A stretch of DNA of 34,330 nucleotides from Limisphaerales bacterium (GTDB lineage: Bacteria; Verrucomicrobiota; Verrucomicrobiia; Limisphaerales; UBA11358), in assembly GCA_027451565.1 (NCBI GenBank), contig DAIDJC010000002.1:6737-41066 (forward strand), in the 5' to 3' direction. The notes beneath the pieces were generated by a model, which was given only the letters and a program-made list of their open reading frames with translations, ran no database searches and had not been told where the DNA came from. A program made the position numbers and the translations under genes. This document shows positions 17,619-25,130 of this stretch, piece by piece (the stretch's first letter is position 1; each line of letters starts with the position of its first letter).

Positions 17619-18926
17619 GTGAATGTAACTGTTGAACCATTGGCACCTTGCAAAAAACTGCTGCGTGTGGAATTGGACGTCAAGTCCGTGGATGAGGCTT
17701 TTGAAACCGTCACCAGGAATTTTCAAAAGGAGGCTGCCCTCCCCGGGTTTCGCCCCGGTAAAGCTCCCAAGGACATGGTTCTGAAAAGATACGGGGCAGA
17801 AATCCGGGATGAAACCCGCAGGACCTTGATCAGTAATCATTACCGCGAGGCGTTGAAACAAAACAACATTGCCCCGGTGAGCCAGCCTGATATTGAAGAA
17901 ATCCAGTTTGAAAAGGGGCAGAACCTGATTTTTTCCGCGACGGTTGAGACCAAGCCGGAATTTGAGCTGCCTCAATACAAGGGGTTGCCGGCAAAATTGG
18001 AAGCCAAACAGGTGACGGATGCGGATGTGAACAATGCCATTGACCTGCTCCGCGGGCGGCATGCCACCTACCAGGCGGTGGATCGGGAGTTGCGCATGGG
18101 GGATGTGGCCGTGATTCAATATAGTGGACGCAGTGAAGGCCAGCCCTTGACCCAGTTTGCTCCCACGGCCAAGGGTCTGACCGAGCAGACCGGTTTCTGG
18201 CTGGAACTGAAAACCGGCGAATTCATCCCGGGATTTTGCGAGCAACTGGTCGGCGCCCGCGCCGGAGACAAGCGAGTTGTCCAGGTCGAATTCCCGGCTG
18301 ATTTTGTCTCCAAGGACTTGCAAGGCCGAAAGGCTGAGTACGATGTGCTGGTGACTGAGGCGAAAGAAAAGCTCCTGCCCGAGGTAAATGATGAGTTTGC
18401 CGGCAAATATGGGGCGGCTAATGTGGAAAAATTGACCATTGCCGTGCGTGAAAACCTGGAAAATGAATTAAAGTTTTCCAAGTCCCGCAGCGTGCGTCAG
18501 CAAATCGTCCAGCATCTGCTTCAGACTTTGAATTTCGATATCCCGGAATCGGTCCTGGCCCAGGAAACCCGGAACCTTGTTTATGACCTGGTCCACCAGA
18601 ATACCAAGCGAGGGGTGTCCAAGGAATTGATTGAGACGCAGAAAGATGAGATTTTTGCGGCGGCCTCAGCCAATGCCCGCGAAAGGGTCCGGCTCGCCTT
18701 CGTGGTGCAGCGCATCGCGGAGAATGAAAACATTAATGTTGAGCAGGAAGACGTTCTCCGGCAGGTTCGGATGGTGGCGGCCATGAATTCAATTCCCGAG
18801 GCGGAGATCTTGAAGAACCTGAATCAGAATGGGCTTGATGACATGGTTCGGCAGGCCTTGCACGAAAAAACACTCCGGTTCCTGGAGGAAAACGCGGTTG
18901 TCACCGAAACACCTCCTGCGTCATAA
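17619..18926 (+). CDS. tig: Trigger factor (ribosome-associated chaperone and peptidyl-prolyl isomerase)
   Basis: Trigger factor binds near the ribosomal exit tunnel and shields nascent chains. The 435-aa protein has all three domains. The ribosome-binding domain carries the signature PGFRPGKAPKDMVLKRYG. An FKBP-type PPIase domain (about residues 150-245) includes MGDVAVIQYSG, FIPGFCEQLVGARAGDKR and VQVEFPADF. The long helical C-terminal chaperone region follows. The track places the start at a TTG (17601). I prefer the in-frame GTG giving MNVTVEPLAPCKKL, which aligns with the usual family N-terminus and fits the promoter spacing. It is followed 27 bp later by a TolC-family gene with a good Shine-Dalgarno, rather than by clpP-clpX. 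Confidence 0.95.
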   Translation: MNVTVEPLAPCKKLLRVELDVKSVDEAFETVTRNFQKEAALPGFRPGKAPKDMVLKRYGAEIRDETRRTLISNHYREALKQNNIAPVSQPDIEEIQFEKGQNLIFSATVETKPEFELPQYKGLPAKLEAKQVTDADVNNAIDLLRGRHATYQAVDRELRMGDVAVIQYSGRSEGQPLTQFAPTAKGLTEQTGFWLELKTGEFIPGFCEQLVGARAGDKRVVQVEFPADFVSKDLQGRKAEYDVLVTEAKEKLLPEVNDEFAGKYGAANVEKLTIAVRENLENELKFSKSRSVRQQIVQHLLQTLNFDIPESVLAQETRNLVYDLVHQNTKRGVSKELIETQKDEIFAAASANARERVRLAFVVQRIAENENINVEQEDVLRQVRMVAAMNSIPEAEILKNLNQNGLDDMVRQALHEKTLRFLEENAVVTETPPAS

Positions 18927-18941
18927 CCGGAATCTATCCAC

Positions 18942-18947
18942 TGGGAG
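18942..18947 (+). promoter_or_regulatory. Strong ribosome binding site of the TolC-family gene
   Basis: GGGAGG lies about six bases before ATG 18954 and fixes that start. It is one of the few clear Shine-Dalgarno sequences in this window. Confidence 0.65.
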
Positions 18948-18953
18948 GCGTGC

Positions 18954-20453
18954 ATGAAGCCTGTTCTGGTCATCTGGATGATTGTGACCTTGGTGTCATG
19001 CTCTGGTTTTGGAGCCGGATCAGGGGTTGCCATCCGCACCCTTTCAATGGATGATTGCATTCGTGAGGCGCTGACGCACAATTTTGATGTGCAGGTGGCG
19101 CGGTTCACCCCCCAACTCAGCGCCTACAGCCTTGCTGCCGCCTATGGAGGGTACGATCCATTGCTGAATATCTCCGGGCAGCATAATTATAGCGTCACTC
19201 CAAGCAGCCTGACCCAGGACCAGTTGCAATATCCTTCGTCCGTGGCCAATGTGGATTCGTTCAATAGTGGTTTAAGCGGGCTTTTGCCTTGGGGGTTTCA
19301 GTACAACCTGGCTGGAAACATCTCCCAGAACAACGGTTATTTCACCGGAACCAACGCCAACAACTACCGGGATGCCAGCGGGTCCATTGGCCTGACCATG
19401 ACCCAGCCGCTGTTGAAAAACTTCTGGATTGACAGCACCCGGTTGCAGATCCGGGCAGCGCGAAATTCCCTCAAGTATTCCGAGCAGGGTCTGAGGGCGC
19501 AGTTAATTACTTCAGTTGTGGCGATACAAACCGCCTACTACGAGCTTATCTATGCCCGGGAAAATGTGCAGGTGCAGAAAGACGCCCTCACTTTGGCCCA
19601 GACGCAATTGGAACAGGATCAGCAGCGCATGCAGATCGGCACTCTTGCGAAATTAAGCGTGGAGCAAGATCAATCCCAGATGGCCCAAAGCCAGGCCAAC
19701 CTCATCACGGCCCAATCCACACTGGAGACCGATGAAAACAACCTGAAAAACCTCATCACGGATGACTATAAGGACTGGCAGGCGGTCCAACTGTTGCCCG
19801 CAGAGCCGCTGGCGGCGCAAAAACAATATTTTGACCTTCAGGAAAGTTGGAATAAAGGCATGACCTTGCGCCCGGATTATTTGCAGGCACAGATCACCCT
19901 TGAGCAGCAGGGTATCCAGTTGAAATTCGACCGCAACCAGTTGTTTCCCCAGTTAAATCTCACCGGCAGTTTTGGTTACAATGGCGCTGGTACTGTTTAC
20001 AACGATGTTTTTGCCCAGTATCAAAACCAAAACAGCCCTTTTTACAGTTACGGCGCCCAGCTTTCCATGCCCTTGGCCAACACGCAGGCGCGCAATTCTT
20101 ACAAGGCGGACAAGGTCACGGAGCGGCAGGATTTGCTCAAGCTCAAGCAGTTGGAGCAGGATATCCTTGTGGAAATAGACAATGCGGTCAAACAGGCGGA
20201 ATCAGATTATGAAAGCGTCCAAGCCACCCGCCAGGCCCGGATTTATGCCGAGGCTGCCCTGGATGCGGAGGAAAAAACCTACGCCGTGGGCAACGCCACC
20301 ACCTTTGAGGTTCTCACCTATCAAAGCAACCTGACCACGGCCCGAGGACAGGAAATCCGGTCGCTTGCCAACTATGAAGAGGCCCTGGCAACACTGGCAC
20401 AGCAGGAGGGCAGCACGCTTCAGCAAAGAAACATTGACGTGATTGTCCAGTAA
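18954..20453 (+). CDS. TolC-family outer membrane efflux/secretion protein
   Basis: TolC-like trimers form the outer-membrane and periplasmic duct of efflux pumps and type I secretion. The 499-aa protein has an N-terminal export signal containing LVSC, which matches a lipobox and suggests a lipid-anchored variant as in OprM/NodT types; a plain signal peptide is also possible. After SMDDCIREALTHNFDVQVAR it shows the two-fold repeat of the family: long coiled-coil stretches (ARENVQVQKDALTLAQTQLEQDQ and VKQAESDYESVQATRQARIYAEAALDAEEKTY) alternating with beta-strand regions. The inner-membrane pump and periplasmic adaptor genes are not in the window, so the cargo is unknown. It is probably co-transcribed with tig. 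Confidence 0.9.
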   Translation: MKPVLVIWMIVTLVSCSGFGAGSGVAIRTLSMDDCIREALTHNFDVQVARFTPQLSAYSLAAAYGGYDPLLNISGQHNYSVTPSSLTQDQLQYPSSVANVDSFNSGLSGLLPWGFQYNLAGNISQNNGYFTGTNANNYRDASGSIGLTMTQPLLKNFWIDSTRLQIRAARNSLKYSEQGLRAQLITSVVAIQTAYYELIYARENVQVQKDALTLAQTQLEQDQQRMQIGTLAKLSVEQDQSQMAQSQANLITAQSTLETDENNLKNLITDDYKDWQAVQLLPAEPLAAQKQYFDLQESWNKGMTLRPDYLQAQITLEQQGIQLKFDRNQLFPQLNLTGSFGYNGAGTVYNDVFAQYQNQNSPFYSYGAQLSMPLANTQARNSYKADKVTERQDLLKLKQLEQDILVEIDNAVKQAESDYESVQATRQARIYAEAALDAEEKTYAVGNATTFEVLTYQSNLTTARGQEIRSLANYEEALATLAQQEGSTLQQRNIDVIVQ

Positions 20454-20482
20454 AAAGCCCCTTTGGGACCTTTTCAAAACGT

Positions 20483-21181
20483 TCACCAAAATTGCCAGGC
20501 GTGCCGCCAGACCACCCACACGCCCAAAAGGAAATTGGTAATGGCATGCGCGGTCATGGCTTCCCCCAGGTGGTTGCACCGCAGGACCAGCCATTGGTAT
20601 GCCATTCCGCAAATAATCGCCGCAGCCCACTCATTGTGGGACAGGCCAAAAACCATGGCCGTTACCAAAAAGGGGACTGGTAGAAATTGGTTCAATGGAA
20701 CCTTCAAAAAATCTGGGTTCGCCACATACCGGTACAAAAACGAGCGGTAAAAGGCTTCTTCAATGGGTGGCACCACGAGTGAGGATCCCAGAATCCGCAC
20801 GACAATGAAAAAAATCGCCCCCAATGGGCCGAAATGATTCCATGGGTTCCATTCCGGGTTGGGCAAGGCAGGGCCATGAGACAAACCCAAATGTTGCCAT
20901 AATGAGGTTTGAGTGGTCCAATCGCCGCTGATCCCCACCCAAATCACAAAGATGAGAACTCCTATTCCCAAGGCTTGGAAACTGAATGTCCAGCGAATTT
21001 CAGGCACAAAACCCCGCATTTCATAAAGAAGCCAGATGCCGACCAGGGTTTTGGCCAGATAAATCCAATAGGTTGAAACCTCTCCCAGGTGCCCCTGGAC
21101 ACTTGTCAGAAAAACAAAAATTAAAAATGGCAGGACGCGGGCCGCAGTCGGTGATCGGGCAAAAAGTGAGCGTAGGCGCAT
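20483..21181 (-). CDS. CPBP intramembrane metalloprotease, exosortase-associated (CAAX protease-related) type
   Basis: CPBP proteins are membrane glutamic/metallo-proteases related to Rce1. The 232-aa form used here is almost entirely hydrophobic, with about six to eight membrane segments. The active-site motifs are present: EEAFYRSFLYRY (the EExxxR box), FGLSHNEW (the second-motif His) and AHAITN (the third). The EExxxR box, the VPLNQF segment that follows and the WQFW C-terminus fit the CAAX-protease-related family found with PEP-CTERM/exosortase systems (TIGR03008, from memory). That agrees with the exosortase gene about 10 kb away on the same strand. The track start is ATG 21286; I prefer ATG 21181, just before the first membrane segment. 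The gene is convergent with the TolC-family gene (29-bp gap). Confidence 0.85.
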   Translation of the reverse strand: MRLRSLFARSPTAARVLPFLIFVFLTSVQGHLGEVSTYWIYLAKTLVGIWLLYEMRGFVPEIRWTFSFQALGIGVLIFVIWVGISGDWTTQTSLWQHLGLSHGPALPNPEWNPWNHFGPLGAIFFIVVRILGSSLVVPPIEEAFYRSFLYRYVANPDFLKVPLNQFLPVPFLVTAMVFGLSHNEWAAAIICGMAYQWLVLRCNHLGEAMTAHAITNFLLGVWVVWRHAWQFW

Positions 21182-21439
21182 TTGAAGGGGAAAAACGATT
21201 GTTTGTTTTATCGTGCCGCTGGCGGAGATTAAAACTTCAAAATGAACCAATGTCAACGCGCCCGGTGCCCTTTGTCTTCGGCGCATCCCTTCATGACAAA
21301 CGCCTCATCACTTCCTGCGCGGCATGCAATCCTGATATTTGCAGGCAAGGGGCGGGAGGATGACCGTCCGGGTGCCTTTACGTTTCCGAAAGATTAAAAG
21401 GTTCAAAAAGGGTGAAGATTTTTCTTGGAAACCACCTTT

Positions 21440-21640
21440 TTGAGGGTGATGATAGGAAGCTCTTTGAAATCGGCGGGGATTTTCCCTGCCGGAAATGACC
21501 ATTCAATGTCTGGGAACCCGGTGAAATACCGGGACGGTTGCGCCACTGTAACGGCTACAAGTTCCAAAACCACTGGTTTGAAAAAACCGGGAAGGTGGGA
21601 CAAGGTTTGATGCCGGAGTCAGGATACCGGTTGATTGGTT
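21440..21640 (+). ncRNA. Cobalamin (adenosylcobalamin-type) riboswitch
   Basis: The conserved blocks are present in order. An 8-bp P2-like arm CGGCGGGG/CCCTGCCG lies at 21471-21491. TGGGAA at 21511 is followed by GGTGAAATACC (21520-21530). The core GCGCCACTGTAA spans 21540-21551. A second CCACTGG at 21571 leads to CCGGGAAGG (21587-21595). The B12 box GCCGGAGTCAGGATACC is at 21612-21628. Spacing fits the known class. The 5' boundary is approximate because I could not pair the P1 stem with certainty. A terminator follows 90 nt downstream, so control is probably by premature termination when cobalamin is bound. The regulated genes are a secreted protein and a prepilin-like protein, not a recognised B12 synthesis or transport gene. 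Confidence 0.92.
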
Positions 21641-21696
21641 CTCGTCGGTCCGGGACGTTTCCGGATTCTTCCCCGCAAAGGGAAGGATGAGGCCAG

Positions 21697-21719
21697 GCCG
21701 CCCAACTGTTTTGGGCGGC
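21697..21719 (+). promoter_or_regulatory. Leader hairpin between riboswitch and terminator
   Basis: A perfect 9-bp stem, GCCGCCCAA/TTGGGCGGC, encloses CTGTT. No T run follows, so it is not a terminator by itself. It may be part of an antiterminator or sequestering fold linking the aptamer to the terminator. Confidence 0.5.
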
Positions 21720-21731
21720 TCGTTGAATTTA

Positions 21732-21769
21732 CCTCCATTCTTCGTTTGCGAAGGCTGGAGGTTTTTTTT
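21732..21769 (+). terminator. Intrinsic terminator of the cobalamin riboswitch leader
   Basis: CCTCCA pairs with TGGAGG, and CTTCG with CGAAG, across a small internal loop (TT opposite GC) and a TTTG tetraloop. Eight T residues follow directly. This is a strong Rho-independent terminator about 80 nt upstream of the first start codon and about 100 nt after the B12 box, as expected for a transcriptional riboswitch expression platform. Confidence 0.8.
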
Positions 21770-21807
21770 CCTCCCGTCTCGCGCTGGTTCTCCATGTTCG
21801 CGTCACC

Positions 21808-21833
21808 GCCCCGCGTCATCCGCGGGGCATTTT
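21808..21833 (+). promoter_or_regulatory. GC-rich hairpin just upstream of the ribosome binding site
   Basis: A perfect 8-bp stem GCCCCGCG/CGCGGGGC around TCATC is followed by ATTTT. It ends only a few bases before GAAAGG, the probable ribosome binding site of the gene at 21848. It could be a second terminator or a translation-modulating structure. Confidence 0.5.
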
Positions 21834-21847
21834 GAAAGGTTCGTACA

Positions 21848-22804
21848 ATGAAGAAATGGTCGTTGGTGCTTGTGATCCACGGGTTGCTTTCGGTTTGGCT
21901 GCTTTCAGCAGACACCCTTGTTGAAAAATTTGATTCCAATCCCTTTTTGGATGGCTGGCAGGTGTATGGAGACACCAACCTGTTCAAGTGGGACTCCACC
22001 AACCGGGTTTTGGATGTCACTTGGGATTCCACCCAGACGAACAGTTATTTTTTTCATCCCTTGGGGCGCACCCTGACCATCCAGGACGGGTTCTGCGTGG
22101 TTTTTGACCTTCAGTTGACCAACGCCTCGACCCAAAATTATGGGTCAGAGCTGGCTGTTGGACTTTTGAACTATACGAATGCCACCAGCAGTTCTTTTTC
22201 ACGGAGCCTTGGCATCTCCCCGAATGTCTGGGAATTTGATTATTTCCCCCCTTACAATGATCAGGGATACATCGGGGCTCCCTCCCTGGATGCCTCCCTC
22301 GTGGATGCCCAGACCAACTTTTTTTTCATCTACACCAACATCCTCATGAATAACGCGGTGACTTATCATGTTTTGTTGGAACATGAGCCAGGTGCCACGG
22401 GGATTTCCGGGGCCATTTACACCAACGGCCTATTGATGACCGCGCTGCCCATCGTGGATAATTATCTTCCTTCAGGAGACAATGGCGCGTTTGCCTTGGA
22501 CACCCTCGCCGTGATGAATTACGCTGACGATGGGGCAGGGGACGACATTCTGGCGCATGGGACGGTTAAAAATCTGGCCTGCGCATCCCCACTGCCGGTG
22601 GGCGGCCTGCAAACGACCGGGCCGGGACAGGTGGTTTTTGCCAGTGACACCAACTGGGTTTACACGCTGCTTCAGACTGGGGATTTTGTGAATTGGACAC
22701 CTGCGGCGTTGCCGGTGGCTGGGTCTGGCGGTTCCCTGGTGTTGCAAGCCACCAACACGGTGAACCTTCATGACAGTTACAGGGTCCGGGCGGATTTGAG
22801 ATGA
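21848..22804 (+). CDS. Secreted beta-sandwich-like protein under cobalamin riboswitch control
   Basis: I do not recognise a named family. The 318-aa protein has a signal peptide (MKKWSLVLVIHGLLSVWLLSA). A beta-rich domain follows (about residues 22-240), beginning LVEKFDSNPFLDGWQVYGD with alternating hydrophobic strands. It looks like the LamG/concanavalin-type jelly-roll domains of verrucomicrobial secreted proteins, but that is inference. The last ~60 residues (VYTLLQTGDFVNWTPA...SYRVRADLR) are the same kind of NW...YRV module that ends the 1452-aa protein. The ATG is preceded by GAAAGG at a good distance. The gene lies behind a cobalamin riboswitch with terminator and is followed 3 bp later by a prepilin-like gene. 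Binding of a corrinoid or a surface ligand is a hypothesis suggested only by this regulation. Confidence 0.85.
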   Translation: MKKWSLVLVIHGLLSVWLLSADTLVEKFDSNPFLDGWQVYGDTNLFKWDSTNRVLDVTWDSTQTNSYFFHPLGRTLTIQDGFCVVFDLQLTNASTQNYGSELAVGLLNYTNATSSSFSRSLGISPNVWEFDYFPPYNDQGYIGAPSLDASLVDAQTNFFFIYTNILMNNAVTYHVLLEHEPGATGISGAIYTNGLLMTALPIVDNYLPSGDNGAFALDTLAVMNYADDGAGDDILAHGTVKNLACASPLPVGGLQTTGPGQVVFASDTNWVYTLLQTGDFVNWTPAALPVAGSGGSLVLQATNTVNLHDSYRVRADLR

Positions 22805-22807
22805 CGG

Positions 22808-23653
22808 ATGGCTGCCGTTTGTTCCATGTCACAATCCAAGCCAAAAGCGGGCGGGCCTTTCCACGGGTTGGGGAGCGAAATTCTCCGGCCCTTGGCGAGA
22901 CCTGAGTCCGCCTTCTCGCTGGTGGAACTACTGGTGGTAATAGCCATCGTGGGGATACTTTCCGCCATGCTGCTTCCGGCTCTGGCGCGATCCAAGGCGG
23001 CGTCCCAGGCGGCTTGCTGCATATCCAACTTGCAGCAATTGGGTGAGGCCGCCCAACTTTACCTCATGGATAACCAGGATGTTTTTTTCAGCCGTTGTGG
23101 CGTGGCTTCTGCCCAAGGGCAGGAGTGGTGGTTCGGTTGGTTGCAAGGCTCATCGGTGCCTGAAGGGCACCGGGGTTATGATTTGGCAGCCGGCTGCCTT
23201 TACCCCTATCTCGGTGTTGATGGTGTCCGGCTTTGTCCATCCCCTTTCTGGTCCTCACCCTTGTTCAAGCCCAAGGGCACCAATGTCATTTGCAGCTATG
23301 GATGCAACGGCCTGCTTTTCCCGGGCCCGGGGCAGGCTGCTGTGGTTGCAGGCGCGCTCAAACATCCCGCAGATGTCGCTTGGTTTGCGGATTCAGCCCA
23401 GGTCAACACCTTTCAGCCTCCGGCCTCCCCCTCCCATCCCATGTTTGAGGAATTTTATTATGTGGATCTGGAAACCAATTACAGCCGTCCGGATAATCAA
23501 CCCAACGGCCAGTTTCGACATGGGCAAAAATCCAACGTCACCTTTGCCGATGGCCATGTGGCGGCCCAGGCTCCAGTTCCTGGGTCTTATGATTCACGGC
23601 TGCCCGAGTTTGTCATAGGCCAGTTGCCCCCTTCCATCCTGTTGTTTCAATAA
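22808..23653 (+). CDS. Prepilin-type N-terminal methylation domain protein with H-X9-DG motif
   Basis: Type II secretion/type IV pilus pseudopilin-like protein of 281 aa. The N-terminal leader of about 36 residues ends at SAFSLVELLVVIAIVGILSAMLLPAL, the prepilin peptidase site and hydrophobic assembly helix. Conserved residues SKAASQAACCISNLQQLGEAAQLYLMD follow. Near the C-terminus RHGQKSNVTFADGHV gives the H-X9-DG signature of a large pseudopilin group in Planctomycetota and Verrucomicrobiota (DUF1559-like). The leader is longer than usual; ATG 22826 is an alternative start. Only 3 bp separate it from the upstream gene, so it shares the cobalamin riboswitch transcript. No secretion ATPase, platform protein or prepilin peptidase is encoded in the window. 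It may act as a minor pseudopilin or as an envelope-anchored binding protein. Confidence 0.92.
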   Translation: MAAVCSMSQSKPKAGGPFHGLGSEILRPLARPESAFSLVELLVVIAIVGILSAMLLPALARSKAASQAACCISNLQQLGEAAQLYLMDNQDVFFSRCGVASAQGQEWWFGWLQGSSVPEGHRGYDLAAGCLYPYLGVDGVRLCPSPFWSSPLFKPKGTNVICSYGCNGLLFPGPGQAAVVAGALKHPADVAWFADSAQVNTFQPPASPSHPMFEEFYYVDLETNYSRPDNQPNGQFRHGQKSNVTFADGHVAAQAPVPGSYDSRLPEFVIGQLPPSILLFQ

Positions 23654-23712
23654 AAACCAAACAGGCCGGGCCTACGCCCAATTTCCGATTTGAGTCGCGT
23701 GACAGCTTGGTG

Positions 23713-25095
23713 TCAAACCCCGATTTGTTTTTGGATCGCAGCTCCAATTCGTTCCGACCAACGGTCCAAAAGGGCTGCATCGCTGCCTTCCACCAACAGT
23801 CGCAGTTTTGGTTCAGTGCCTGAATATCGCAAGAGAAGGCGGCCACCTTGGGACCTGAGTTCCTTTTCCGCCTGGTTGGTCAGATCAAGAACGTCCTTCA
23901 TCTCTTCCAAGGGACGCTTTTCGCGCACCCTCACATTGGTGATGCGCTGCGGAAAACGCGTCCAGCACTGTGCCAATCGTGAGAGGGGTTGGTCCTTGGC
24001 TTTTAAAATCCGCAGTATTTGCAGCGCGGCCACCAGCCCATCCCCGGTGGAACTGTGGTCACGGAAGATGAGGTGGCCGCTTTGCTCGCCTCCGAAGTTA
24101 TAGCCGTTTTTGAGCATTTCATCAATGACATGCTTGTCTCCAACGGCGGTGCGGAGCATGCGCCCTCCGGCGCCTCGGATGGCTGCCTCCAAGCCGGCAT
24201 TACTCATCACAGTGGCCACCAGGGTGTTGTCGGCTAGTGTTTTTTCCGCCAACATTTCAAGCGCCGCAATGGCCATGATGTCATCGCCATCTATCATGCG
24301 CCCGTTTTCATCGCACATTAAAACCCGGTCGGCGTCGCCGTCATGCGCTATGCCGATATGAGCGCCGTGCTCCAGAACCTTGCGGCACATAGCTTCTGGA
24401 TGCATGGAACCGCAATTCTCGTTGATATTGGTCCCGTCAGGCTGATTGTTGACCACCAAAACCTCCGCTCCCAGTTCGTGTAAAACGCTGGGTGAAGATT
24501 TGTATGCAGCTCCGTGCCCGCAATCCAGCACGATTTTGACCCCTTCCAGGGTCAGGCCACGGGGGAAGGAACTTTTGGCGTACTCAATATAGCGTCCCAA
24601 GGCGTCATCAATCCGCAATGCCTTGCCGATCTGTCCGGAATGCGGGGTCACCTTCTCAATTGCCCCGCTGAAAACAAGGTTTTCAATCTGGGTTTCAATG
24701 GAGCCATCCAGCTTGTATCCATCCGCCCTGAAAAATTTGATTCCATTATCCGTGTAGGGGTTATGGGATGCTGTGATGACGATGCCCGCATCCGCACGCA
24801 GACTGCGGGTGACGTACGCCACACCCGGCGTGGGCAGTGGTCCGATGAAAATAACGTCCACGCCCATGGACAGGATTCCTGAGGAAATGGCGTTTTCTAG
24901 CATGTAACCGGACAATCGCGTGTCTTTGCCAATGACAATTTTATGTTTGCCGCGACCGCGGGACTGAACCTCCAGGTTTTTAAAAACATGTGCGGATGCC
25001 CGGCCCAGCTTGAGGGCTGTTTCGGCCGTTACCGGCTCCACGTTTGCCGTTCCACGCACGCCGTCAGTTCCGAAAATTTTTTGTTGATGATTCAT
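23713..25095 (-). CDS. glmM: Phosphoglucosamine mutase
   Basis: GlmM interconverts glucosamine-6-phosphate and glucosamine-1-phosphate on the way to UDP-GlcNAc for peptidoglycan. The 460-aa protein opens MNHQQKIFGTDGVRG. It carries the phosphoserine loop ITASHNPYTDNGIKFF (Ser near 110), the metal-binding loop DGDADRVLM, the sugar-binding segment GGEQSGHLIF and the phosphate-binding segment LRYSGTEPKLRLLVEG. The track starts at GTG 25134, whose GTGA overlaps the TGA of the YbbR gene. ATG 25095 fits the family N-terminus better, and neither has a good Shine-Dalgarno. The cdaA-ybbR-glmM order is the conserved c-di-AMP/cell-wall cluster known from Firmicutes, where GlmM can bind and inhibit CdaA. 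Confidence 0.96.
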   Translation of the reverse strand: MNHQQKIFGTDGVRGTANVEPVTAETALKLGRASAHVFKNLEVQSRGRGKHKIVIGKDTRLSGYMLENAISSGILSMGVDVIFIGPLPTPGVAYVTRSLRADAGIVITASHNPYTDNGIKFFRADGYKLDGSIETQIENLVFSGAIEKVTPHSGQIGKALRIDDALGRYIEYAKSSFPRGLTLEGVKIVLDCGHGAAYKSSPSVLHELGAEVLVVNNQPDGTNINENCGSMHPEAMCRKVLEHGAHIGIAHDGDADRVLMCDENGRMIDGDDIMAIAALEMLAEKTLADNTLVATVMSNAGLEAAIRGAGGRMLRTAVGDKHVIDEMLKNGYNFGGEQSGHLIFRDHSSTGDGLVAALQILRILKAKDQPLSRLAQCWTRFPQRITNVRVREKRPLEEMKDVLDLTNQAEKELRSQGGRLLLRYSGTEPKLRLLVEGSDAALLDRWSERIGAAIQKQIGV

Positions 25096-25130
25096 GGGTA
25101 GATTGGGAAAACCAGGCGCCATTCTGTGGG

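Noticed and set aside
17598-18323. 241-aa minus-strand ORF
   Set aside because: Antisense to the trigger factor gene; no recognisable domain.
21619-22032. 137-aa minus-strand ORF over the riboswitch leader
   Set aside because: Low-complexity Ser/Thr/Arg composition, and it lies over RNA structures and the signal-peptide region of the gene at 21848.
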